6,005 bases of DNA from contig DAOVKQ010000049.1 in NCBI GenBank assembly GCA_030631705.1, forward strand, positions 1 to 6,005, read 5' to 3'. Both the position numbers and the translations under genes were made by a program. This document shows positions 1 to 4,948 of this stretch, in pieces; positions within the stretch are counted from its first letter, which is position 1; every line of letters starts with the position of its first letter. The DNA comes from Candidatus Omnitrophota bacterium (GTDB lineage: Bacteria > Omnitrophota > Gorgyraeia > Duberdicusellales > 4484-171). The notes beneath the pieces are model-generated. The model did no database searches. It saw nothing but the letters and a program-made list of their open reading frames with translations, and had not been told where the DNA came from.

Positions 1-216
1 GATGCCGTTGATAAGGTTGCCGAGGACATTAAAGGGGCGGGCAAGGAAATAATGGTAGTAGGACATCTTCCTTTGTTACAGAAGTTAGCCTCGTTTCTTC
101 TGGTAGGTTCAGAGGGTTCCGATTTAGTTTGTTTTAAAAATTCCGGTGTAGTTTGCCTGGAATATAACCAGAGTTGGAAGATTACCTGGTACGTGACCGC
201 TGATTTAGTATATTAA
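1..216 (+). CDS. sixA: SixA-like phosphohistidine phosphatase, C-terminal part (5' end outside window)
   Basis: Frame 1 is open from the first base to TAA at 214-216 and gives the last 71 residues of a protein. Near residues 19-31 it reads VVGHLPLLQKLAS, the second conserved histidine block of the histidine (phosphoglycerate mutase-like) phosphatase superfamily. The following FLLVGSEGSDLVCFKNSGVVCLEY and the Trp-rich end (SWKITWYVTADLVY) match the C-terminal layout of SixA, which removes phosphate from phosphohistidine on histidine-phosphotransfer (HPt) domains in the cytoplasm. The RHG motif with the nucleophilic histidine lies upstream of the window and cannot be checked. The gene converges on the HAD phosphatase gene 46 bp downstream. 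Another small histidine phosphatase is possible, but the length from the GH motif to the end fits SixA best. Confidence 0.8.
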   Translation, partial: DAVDKVAEDIKGAGKEIMVVGHLPLLQKLASFLLVGSEGSDLVCFKNSGVVCLEYNQSWKITWYVTADLVY

Positions 217-262
217 CAGGGGCAGACCTCGAAATGTGAAAAGGCCTAACACCGTTCGCGTA
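217..262. other. Short convergent intergenic gap
   Basis: This gap separates two convergent stop codons. Only a weak interrupted stem (CGAA/TTCG plus GTG/CAC, about 230-257) can be drawn here, with no T tract on either strand, so no terminator is claimed. Confidence 0.3.
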
Positions 263-919
263 TTAGCTGGTTGGCAGGAAAAAGCTCAACAATTCATCCG
301 GCGCATTAATCAGATAATCGGGTTCGTGGGCTTTAAGGGCTTTTTTGGAATTGTAACCCCAGGTAACTGCTGCAATTTTAACCCCTGCCTTTTTTGCTGC
401 CCGGATATCCCTTATTTCATCACCGATATAAATAATTTGTTCTTTTTTAAAGTGGTTTGTTTTTATAATTTTATTTAGGCCGATATGCTTGCTCCATATT
501 CTTGAGGTTGTGTAAATTAAGTCAAAGAAATCCATTCCGTTCAATTTCAAGAAGTTATGCACATTCTCCGGCGCGTTAGAAGTCAAAATACCGAGGGTTA
601 TTTTTTTTGCGTGAAGCTTTATCAGGATTTCTTTTAGGCCTTTGATTGGTTTAATCAAGGCAATGTTTTTATTGAGTTCTTTTTTAACCTGTGCCGCAAT
701 TGCCGGTATTTTTATAATCGGAATGCGCAGATACCTGATAATTTCCTGAGAGCTCTTATCCTGCAGCTTTTCCATCTCATCGGAGGGGATTTTATTAAAA
801 TTAAACTTTTTTGACAAACGATTTCCCACTTTAAGGAGATACATTAAGCTATCGGCTATGGTTCCGTCAAAATCAAAAACTAAAATTTTATGGTCCATAA
901 TATTATTTAAAGTATACAT
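263..919 (-). CDS. HAD-family hydrolase, phosphoglycolate phosphatase-like
   Basis: The 218-residue product has the haloacid dehalogenase phosphatase motifs in order. Motif I is DFDGT at 16-20, with D16 the expected nucleophile and D18 the acid/base. An alpha-helical cap region spans about 25-90. Motif II is LTSNA around 112-116. The motif III lysine lies in SKHIGLNK (K144 or K150). Motif IV is GDEIRD at 166-171, followed by the VTWGYN segment typical of Gph-like proteins. It is predicted to be a soluble Mg-dependent phosphatase of a small phosphorylated metabolite; the substrate cannot be read from sequence. Met8 (ATG at 896-898) would leave only eight residues before the nucleophile, which suits the family as well as the start given. 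Neither start has an SD sequence. A TATAAT box at 939-944 on this strand would give a very short leader. Confidence 0.85.
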   Translation of the reverse strand: MYTLNNIMDHKILVFDFDGTIADSLMYLLKVGNRLSKKFNFNKIPSDEMEKLQDKSSQEIIRYLRIPIIKIPAIAAQVKKELNKNIALIKPIKGLKEILIKLHAKKITLGILTSNAPENVHNFLKLNGMDFFDLIYTTSRIWSKHIGLNKIIKTNHFKKEQIIYIGDEIRDIRAAKKAGVKIAAVTWGYNSKKALKAHEPDYLINAPDELLSFFLPTS

Positions 920-938
920 TAGGAAAAGCGATTTTTCA

Positions 939-944
939 ATTATA
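939..944 (-). promoter_or_regulatory. Candidate -10 box for the HAD gene
   Basis: Read on the minus strand this is a perfect TATAAT, 20 bp before the longer start. No convincing -35 hexamer lies 16-18 bp upstream (CACTAA or similar), so the promoter would be weak or activator-dependent. Its upstream edge touches the dyad at 943-964. Confidence 0.35.
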
Positions 945-964
945 ATCTATTGTGGTATAGATTA
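943..964. promoter_or_regulatory. Operator-like inverted repeat between divergent genes
   Basis: TAATCTAT (943-950) and ATAGATTA (957-964) are perfect 8-bp arms around a 6-bp centre. The dyad lies just upstream of the minus-strand TATAAT and about 50 bp upstream of the plus-strand -10. That is a position where a bound dimer could act on both divergent genes. No cognate regulator is identifiable in the window. Confidence 0.35.
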
Positions 965-990
965 GTGACGGGTAAAACCGTTAACAAATA

Positions 991-1019
991 TTCTTTAATT
1001 TGTTTTGCGGTGGTATAAT
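991..1019 (+). promoter_or_regulatory. Extended -10 promoter for the CBS/zinc-ribbon operon
   Basis: TGG-TATAAT at 1011-1019 is a perfect -10 with the extended TGN element. The hexamer 17 bp upstream, TTCTTT (991-996), is a poor -35, as is common when an extended -10 is present. Transcription would begin near 1026, leaving a leader of about 55 nt that holds the hairpin at 1041-1065. GTGGTATA occurs both here (1010-1017) and at 952-959 next to the dyad. Confidence 0.45.
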
Positions 1020-1040
1020 ATAGCGGAAAGGGATAGGCCT

Positions 1041-1065
1041 TTTTGTCTAAATATGCCAGACAAAA
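1041..1065 (+). repeat. Leader stem-loop upstream of the CBS gene
   Basis: TTTTGTCT (1041-1048) and AGACAAAA (1058-1065) form a perfect 8-bp stem with a 9-nt loop, in the predicted 5' leader and 5 nt before the SD (AGGAGG at 1071-1076). No T tract follows, so it is not a standard terminator. It could be an operator or an mRNA-stability element. Confidence 0.35.
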
Positions 1066-1080
1066 GATAGAGGAGGGAGA

Positions 1081-1494
1081 ATGTTTGTTAAAGATATAAT
1101 GACAAAAGATGTTATAACCGTTTCACCCGATACCCATTTAAAAGAAGTCTGCCGGATAATTAAGGAAAAGAGAATCAGCGGAGTGCCCGTGGTGGATTCC
1201 GGCGCCATTGTCGTTGGTGTAATTACATTAACCGATCTGTTGAAGATATTAAGCCGTATCTATCAGTGGATAAATTTCCAGGAACAGAGCCAATCGACAT
1301 TCAGGGATAGGTTGAAGGAGGAAAAGGTAAGAGAGTACATGAGCAGAGAAGTCATATCTTTAAAAGGAGAGGATACCATTGAAGATGTGATGAGGATGAT
1401 GTTTGAAAAGAAAGTCCACACTTTTCCGGTTATAGAAGAAGAAAGGCTTGTCGGGATCGTGGGAAAAAGAGACATAGTGCATGTTTGTTTTTAA
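1081..1494 (+). CDS. Tandem CBS-domain protein
   Basis: The 137 residues are almost entirely a CBS pair (Bateman module). CBS1 is about residues 3-58 (VKDIMTKDVITVSPD through GVITLTDLLKIL). CBS2 is about 83-134 (VREYMSREVISLKGEDTIEDVMRMM through GIVGKRDIV). Such modules usually bind adenosine nucleotides in the cleft between the two domains and act as energy or ligand sensors. There is no attached effector domain, so a partner protein or a small-ligand buffering role is likely but unknown. The start follows a strong AGGAGG at 1071-1076 with 4-nt spacing. The next gene begins 30 bp downstream on the same strand with no terminator between, so the zinc-ribbon membrane protein is probably co-transcribed and is one candidate partner. 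Confidence 0.88.
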   Translation: MFVKDIMTKDVITVSPDTHLKEVCRIIKEKRISGVPVVDSGAIVVGVITLTDLLKILSRIYQWINFQEQSQSTFRDRLKEEKVREYMSREVISLKGEDTIEDVMRMMFEKKVHTFPVIEEERLVGIVGKRDIVHVCF

Positions 1495-1524
1495 TAGAAG
1501 CGTTTTACAGGTTTAAGGAAATCA

Positions 1525-1968
1525 ATGTCAATACAAATTAAAGGAAAATGCCCTAATTGCAACAGGTTAGTTAAATTCACCCAGTCCAATTTCAGGAGCG
1601 TAGGTATTCCGCTGATTACCTGCCCGTATTGTAAGAGTTTAGTGCGTAATCCCAGGGTAAACGAGTGGAGGACTATGGATGATAAAGAAAAGTTTGCCTA
1701 TTTCGGGGTTTATATTCTGACTACACTGCTCTGGCAGTTCTGCGCGACTTTTTTTGTTGTTTTGTTTTTGTATTTTGTTTTAGGAATGCCCGACAGAAGT
1801 TTCTGGTTAAAAGCAACTGTTCCGGTGGGCATAATAGCTGCCGCGGTTTTTATCTCCATAACCCACAAAGAGGTTGAAGGACAGATTAGAGAATCGGAGA
1901 GGAGGCTTCAGAATCCTGATTACATATATCTGCTTTTAAGGGCGGGACTCATTAAGAAAAAAGAGTAG
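1525..1968 (+). CDS. Zinc-ribbon protein with two transmembrane segments, function unknown
   Basis: The 147-residue product is not a family I recognise by name. The N-terminus has two CxxC knuckles, CPNC (9-12) and CPYC (33-36), separated by 20 residues, which should form a treble-clef or rubredoxin-like zinc ribbon. A long hydrophobic stretch at about 58-87 and a second at about 97-113 are predicted membrane helices. They are joined by a short loop (PDRSFW) and followed by a charged, probably helical tail (KEVEGQIRESERRLQ). Both ends are likely cytoplasmic. The SD is modest (AAGGAA at 1515-1520). It lies 30 bp behind the CBS gene, and its stop codon is inside the terminator stem at 1958-1996. 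A membrane-anchored adaptor for the CBS protein is conceivable but is pure inference. Confidence 0.75.
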   Translation: MSIQIKGKCPNCNRLVKFTQSNFRSVGIPLITCPYCKSLVRNPRVNEWRTMDDKEKFAYFGVYILTTLLWQFCATFFVVLFLYFVLGMPDRSFWLKATVPVGIIAAAVFISITHKEVEGQIRESERRLQNPDYIYLLLRAGLIKKKE

Positions 1969-1996
1969 GGTGAACGGCAATTACCCTACTCTTTTT
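1958..1996. terminator. Bidirectional intrinsic terminator
   Basis: A 14-bp perfect inverted repeat (AAAAAGAGTAGGGT at 1958-1971 and its complement at 1983-1996) encloses an 11-nt loop. The stem core is AGAGTAGGGT and is flanked by an A run on one side and a T run on the other, so it works as a rho-independent terminator read from either strand. It ends the CBS/zinc-ribbon transcript and, on the minus strand, the RRM transcript. The zinc-ribbon stop codon TAG (1966-1968) lies inside the left arm. Confidence 0.85.
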
Positions 1997-2026
1997 ATAA
2001 CCGGTCAATTAATATTTTTCGGTCGA

Positions 2027-2329
2027 TTATCTTCCTGAATAATCATGGCCGCCGCCGAAATCTTCGCGGGGTTTCATTTTACGTGCTTTATTTACCTGAA
2101 TAGTTCTTCCATTCAGTTCATGGCCGTTTAAAGCATCTATGGCTTTCTGGGTTTCTTCTTCAGTTTCGAATTCTGCGAATCCAAAACCCTTGGATCTCCC
2201 AGTAAATTTGTCTTGTATGACTTTGACGTCTTTAGGGGTTATCCCTTTTTCTTCAATGGCTCTTTTTAAGTCTTCTTGGGTTAAGCCAAATTCCAGATTA
2301 CCTATGTAAATTTTCTTCTCTTCTTCCAT
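2027..2329 (-). CDS. Single-RRM RNA-binding protein
   Basis: The 100-residue product is one RNA-recognition motif plus a short Gly-rich tail. RNP2 is IYIGNL at 7-12 and RNP1 is KGFGFAEF at 47-54, with the aromatic residues (Y8, F49, F51) that stack on RNA. The alpha2-beta4 segment (TQKAIDALNGHELNGRTIQVNKA) is canonical. The tail, KPREDFGGGHDYSGR, resembles the C-termini of bacterial Rbp proteins, such as cyanobacterial cold-responsive Rbp, which are thought to act in RNA handling or chaperoning. An SD, AAGGAG, lies at 2338-2343 with 8-nt spacing. The gene is preceded by a leader of about 210 nt from the promoter at 2549-2577. A long structured leader would suit cold-type or autogenous control, though that is inference. 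Confidence 0.92.
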   Translation of the reverse strand: MEEEKKIYIGNLEFGLTQEDLKRAIEEKGITPKDVKVIQDKFTGRSKGFGFAEFETEEETQKAIDALNGHELNGRTIQVNKARKMKPREDFGGGHDYSGR

Positions 2330-2353
2330 TACCTTTTCTCCTTTTAAAAATGT

Positions 2354-2530
2354 TCACACAAAAAAATGATCCTTTTCGAGTTTTCTTTCTTCTTTCTTTT
2401 TTCTCCTTCTGGTCGTTCCTCCTTTTTCAAATCGCCTATATATTTTGCCGTTACTTGAATTATCAAAGAGATATTTAGTTAACACTGAATCCTTAGGCTT
2501 ATAAAAGATTATTTCACTCCTCCGGCAGGA
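2354..2530 (-). other. Purine-rich leader of the RRM gene with a candidate S21-like basic ORF lacking a normal start
   Basis: Between the RRM promoter and the RRM start, one minus-strand frame is open from 2530 to TGA at 2354-2356. Its C-terminal half reads YRRFEKGGTTRRRKKKEERK, which resembles the Arg/Lys-rich end of ribosomal protein S21. A strong GGAGGAG (2517-2523) sits before it, but only ATA (2510-2512) or ATC (2507-2509) lie at proper spacing. GTG occurs in frame further in, without an SD. A second perfect AAAAAGGAGG (2418-2427) has no start codon after it. The resemblance could come simply from A/G-rich composition. In cyanobacteria rbp and rpsU genes are neighbours, which makes the idea less strange. 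Leader RNA with decoy SD sites is the alternative. Confidence 0.22.
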
Positions 2531-2548
2531 TTAGCCTTAACATTAGAC

Positions 2549-2577
2549 CTTATATCATCTTTTGTGTATCCTTTCAA
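2549..2577 (-). promoter_or_regulatory. Sigma70-type promoter for the RRM gene
   Basis: Read on the minus strand: TTGAAA (2572-2577), exactly 17 bp, then TATAAG (2549-2554). Each hexamer matches consensus at five of six positions. Transcription would begin near 2542 and give a leader of about 210 nt before the RRM start. It is back to back with the candidate plus-strand promoter at 2606-2634. Confidence 0.55.
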
Positions 2578-2605
2578 GGAAAAAATAAAAAAAAGACGGC
2601 AAAGA

Positions 2606-2634
2606 TTGATTTAACGGTTTTTATTGGATAAAAT
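2606..2634 (+). promoter_or_regulatory. Candidate promoter for the DUF192 gene
   Basis: TTGATT (2606-2611), 17 bp, TAAAAT (2629-2634). Geometry is ideal and hexamers fair (4/6 and 5/6). Transcription would begin near 2641, only about 3 nt before the ATG at 2644, so the AAGG at 2635-2638 would not be in the mRNA. Either the message is nearly leaderless or the true promoter is elsewhere. Confidence 0.3.
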
Positions 2635-2643
2635 AAGGCAGGT

Positions 2644-3078
2644 ATGACAAGGATTTTTTTACTATATATTATGGTTTTGTCTTTTGCCTTTCCGGTTCAA
2701 GGCGCAAGGGATAAAGTGTGTTTTAAGAACAGTTGTTTTTATGTAGAAGTTGCCGCTACTCCTTACCGGCGGCAGGCAGGGCTTATGGGTAAGCGTAGCC
2801 TTGCCCAAAACGAAGGTATGCTCTTTTTGTTTGATAGAGAAAGCAACCATTCATTCTGGATGAAAGATACCTCTATTTCTCTTGATATAATATGGATGGA
2901 TAAAAATAAAAAAGTGGTATTTATCAAGAATAACGCCCAGCCCTGCCGGGGTAGTTTTTGTCCTTCAATATATCCCGGTAAGGATTCGATTTATGTTTTA
3001 GAAATTAACGCCGGGCTTTGTGAAGAGATAGACATAAAAATAGGCGATGAATGTAAGTTCTTTTTGGAGAAAGAGTGA
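2644..3078 (+). CDS. Exported DUF192 family protein
   Basis: The 144-residue product begins with a Sec-type signal peptide: Arg3, a hydrophobic core at 4-17, and a likely cut after VQG (20). The mature part has the DUF192 signature: RRQAGLMGKRSL (42-53), EGMLFLF (57-63), FWMKDTSISLDIIWMD (71-86), then a Pro/Cys-containing loop (QPCRGSFCPSIYPG), and YVLEINAG (117-124) with IKIGD (131-135). DUF192 proteins form a small beta-barrel fold with no agreed biochemical role. The mature chain has Cys26/Cys31 and Cys101/Cys106 in close pairs, which suggests disulphides in an exported protein. The ATG has only AAGG (2635-2638) as an SD. It stands alone: divergent from the RRM gene and 113 bp before the next operon. 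Confidence 0.88.
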   Translation: MTRIFLLYIMVLSFAFPVQGARDKVCFKNSCFYVEVAATPYRRQAGLMGKRSLAQNEGMLFLFDRESNHSFWMKDTSISLDIIWMDKNKKVVFIKNNAQPCRGSFCPSIYPGKDSIYVLEINAGLCEEIDIKIGDECKFFLEKE

Positions 3079-3191
3079 ATATAGAATAAGTTGCATTAAC
3101 TAACATAATTGTTAGAATATTGATACTATTGGCTCGGTATATTCTTTGCGTGGATGAAAAGCAGTTATAATTAGATAAGGAGGAGGATGAT

Positions 3192-3512
3192 ATGGTGAGC
3201 TTTGATGATTTTTCTAAACTCGAGTTGCGAACAGGTAAGGTACTTCAGGTAGAAGATCATCCCAACGCAGACAAATTGTATGTTTTAAAAGTCGATATCG
3301 GAGAAAAAACAATACAACTTGTCGCCGGAATTAAAAACCATTATACATCAGAGGATCTCAAAGGAAAAAATATCGTGGTGTTGACTAATTTAGAGCCGAA
3401 ATCTCTGCGGGGAGTGGATTCCTGCGGTATGCTCTTGGCTGCCCAGTCACAAGATAGGATAAAAATACTTACTTTTGACGATGACCTTCCCGCCGGGAGC
3501 TTAGTCAGGTAA
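3192..3512 (+). CDS. Free-standing MetG C-terminal-type tRNA-binding protein
   Basis: The 106 residues are a single OB-fold tRNA-binding domain of the kind fused to the C-terminus of methionyl-tRNA synthetase (also in Arc1p/p43/CsaA relatives). Visible blocks are FSKLELRTGKV (7-17), HPNADKLYVLKVDIG (23-37), LVAGIKNHYT (43-52) and NLEPKSLRGVDSCGMLLAA (66-84). The wording is closer to MetG-C than to CsaA. Databases often label such stand-alone copies methionyl-tRNA synthetase beta subunit. It would bind tRNA non-specifically and may assist a MetRS encoded elsewhere. The start has an excellent SD (AAGGAGGAGG, 3177-3186). The SD of the next gene begins at the stop codon (TAA 3510-3512), showing tight operon coupling. 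Confidence 0.9.
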   Translation: MVSFDDFSKLELRTGKVLQVEDHPNADKLYVLKVDIGEKTIQLVAGIKNHYTSEDLKGKNIVVLTNLEPKSLRGVDSCGMLLAAQSQDRIKILTFDDDLPAGSLVR

Positions 3513-3523
3513 AGGAGGGAAAA

Positions 3524-3934
3524 ATGAAAACAAGATATATAGAAGTGCAGACTGAGGGGAATACGGATATCATCGATATTACTCCGGATATTGAGCATAT
3601 TGCCCAGGAGGAAAAATTAGACGATGGAATTTTGTTCCTGAACGTATTTGGCTCCACTGCCGCCATTACTACTATGGAATACGAGCCGGGACTGAGTAAA
3701 GATTTAAAAGACATTCTGGAAGAAGTAATACCTTACCGTAGTGACTGGGCTCATAATGCCACCTGGAGTGATGATAACGGCCATTCGCATCTGCGCAGTT
3801 CTTTTCTAAAAACGAATTTCTTCATTCCGGTAACCAATGGGCAGCTCGATTTGGGAACTTGGCAGCAGGTTGTTCTAATTGATTTTGATACCCGCCCGCG
3901 CAAAAGAAGAATCGTAGTCAAAATAGTTATCTGA
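3524..3934 (+). CDS. YjbQ / UPF0047 family protein
   Basis: The 136-residue product matches the YjbQ family (once UPF0047, TIGR00149) at full length. Blocks are GSTAAITTMEYEPGL (43-57), the His-rich site region NATWSDDNGHSHLRSS (78-93), then FIPVTNGQLDLGTWQQVVLIDFDTRPRKRR (100-129). Family members form trimers with a conserved His/Asp metal-like site; E. coli YjbQ shows weak thiamine-phosphate synthase activity in vitro, but the true role is unsettled. The SD AAAGGAGG (3511-3518) overlaps the stop of the preceding gene, and the exonuclease start (ATG 3946) lies 11 bp after this stop. It is therefore the middle gene of a three-gene operon. Confidence 0.92.
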   Translation: MKTRYIEVQTEGNTDIIDITPDIEHIAQEEKLDDGILFLNVFGSTAAITTMEYEPGLSKDLKDILEEVIPYRSDWAHNATWSDDNGHSHLRSSFLKTNFFIPVTNGQLDLGTWQQVVLIDFDTRPRKRRIVVKIVI

Positions 3935-3945
3935 CACAAGCGAGT

Positions 3946-4805
3946 ATGGCAGATTTTAAAAATAAATCCATAGATAATTTCGACCTGGTTTTTTTGATTT
4001 AGAGACTACGGGCTTAAACCCTGAGAGAGGAGATGCTATCTGTGAAATAGGCGCCCTAAAGCTTAAAGGGAACCAGGAAGTGGGGATTTTTCATAGTTTA
4101 GTTAACCCCAAAAAAGCAATTCCTAAAGAAATAAGCAGAATTCATAATATTTTCGATAGTGACGTTGTTGGCGCGCCTTATTTTGAAGAAGTGGTGGACA
4201 AATTGCTGTATTTTTTCGGCAATTCAGTCCTTTGTGCTTACAATATAGGGTTTGATCTGGGATTTATAAATTATGAATTAAAAAAAATAAATTATCCTGT
4301 TGTAGACCTTCCTTCTATAGATATTCTTTCAATAGCCAGAAAGACGTTTGTCGGTTTGGAAAAATATAGCTTAATCTCGGTTGCCAATCATCTTAATGTT
4401 GATGCAAAAAGGCTACACCGCGCCCTTGATGATGCCCAGACGGCAAAAGAAATATTTCTGCGGGCAAAGGATATCTTGCGCCGCAAAAACATAACGGCTA
4501 TCGAAGATTTTATAACCCTTTACGGCTTTACCAATGATTTTTTTAAGAAGAGTCAGGCGCCGAAAATGGAGCTTATAAACAGAAGTATTTTTGCTAAAAC
4601 TTTGCTTAAGGTAAATTATTTATCATTTACCGGTAACGTCCGGACGCTGGTAATCATTCCTACCGAATTGTCGGTGGGAGGAAAACAGACGTATCTTTTG
4701 GGAATAAACCCTAAAACAAAAGATACCGTAAAATTCAACCTGACCAACATTTTGAAAGTAGAGAAGGCAACGGGTTATGTGAAGCTAACGGACATGTCTG
4801 TTTAG
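3946..4805 (+). CDS. DEDDh (DnaQ-like) 3'-5' exonuclease with C-terminal WYL-like domain; frame shifted at a T7 run
   Basis: From ATG 3946 the protein reads MADFKNKSIDNFDLVF, then the frame ends at TAG 4000-4002. Moving one base back inside the T run (3989-3995) continues as FDLETTGLNPERGDAICEIGALKLK and stays open to TAG 4803-4805, giving a 286-residue product. The restored protein has Exo I (D18 and E20 in DLET), Exo II (N100...D104 in YNIGFD) and Exo III (H158 with D163 in HRALDDA), a complete DEDDh site as in DNA polymerase III epsilon. Residues about 212-278 (VNYLSFTG, VIIPTEL, YLLGINPKT, VKFNLTNILKVE) resemble a WYL domain, a ligand or nucleic-acid-sensing module. The shift site reads U UUU UUG in zero frame, a canonical -1 slippery heptamer. 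A one-base sequencing error or a real mutation are equal alternatives. An in-frame GTG at 4080 would make a 241-residue product without Exo I. The SD before 3946 is weak. Confidence 0.8.
3990..3996 (+). promoter_or_regulatory. Candidate -1 frameshift site (U UUU UUG)
   Basis: The zero-frame codons are GTT TTT TTG. Slipping both tRNAs back by one base reads TTT TTT and then GAT TTA GAG, which is the exonuclease Exo I motif. The zero-frame stop follows after one more codon. RNA polymerase slippage adding one U in the T7 run would give the same product. No strong downstream stem or upstream SD-like stimulator was seen. Confidence 0.3.
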
Positions 4806-4820
4806 CCGGCAATTGCCGGC
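4805..4820. repeat. Perfect 16-bp palindrome at the end of the exonuclease gene
   Basis: GCCGGCAATTGCCGGC is fully self-complementary. It starts on the last base of the exonuclease stop codon. As RNA it folds to a 6-bp GC stem with an AATT loop. It lacks a following T tract, so it is at best a poor terminator. It marks the left edge of the repeat-rich segment. Confidence 0.6.
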
Positions 4821-4878
4821 GTTCTGGATTATAGAATTTGCTATGAAGATGATAGCGAGTTTGGTAAAATGAATGAGG

Positions 4879-4938
4879 TTATGGCTTATGGAGCCCTTTG
4901 GCTACGCTCAGGATAAATTCCACGGACGTAAGCCATAA
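4879..4938. repeat. Inverted-repeat unit enclosing a dispersed-repeat-like core
   Basis: TTATGGCTTA (4879-4888) and TAAGCCATAA (4929-4938) are perfect 10-bp inverted arms. The core between them reads, in one frame, EPFGYAQDKFHGRKP, a peptide string I have seen in many spurious short proteins of uncultured bacteria. This suggests a widespread non-coding repeat. That recollection was not checked. Confidence 0.45.
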
Positions 4939-4948
4939 GGCCGAACTT

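Noticed and set aside
236..478. Open frame on the plus strand
   Set aside because: It lies opposite the HAD gene, has no family signature and low-complexity Phe/Asn/Cys content; antisense shadow.
3100..3115. CTAACA-TAAT-TGTTAG stem as terminator of the DUF192 gene
   Set aside because: Six AT-rich pairs with no T tract are too weak; it might be a small operator, but nothing supports that.
3166..3171. Perfect TATAAT before the MetG-C-like gene as a promoter
   Set aside because: It would place the transcription start inside the SD, and no -35 hexamer has proper spacing; the true promoter of this operon was not identified.
4080..4805. GTG 4080 as the true start of the exonuclease
   Set aside because: It has no suitable SD and would omit the Exo I DxE motif that is encoded in the same frame just upstream at 3996-4004.
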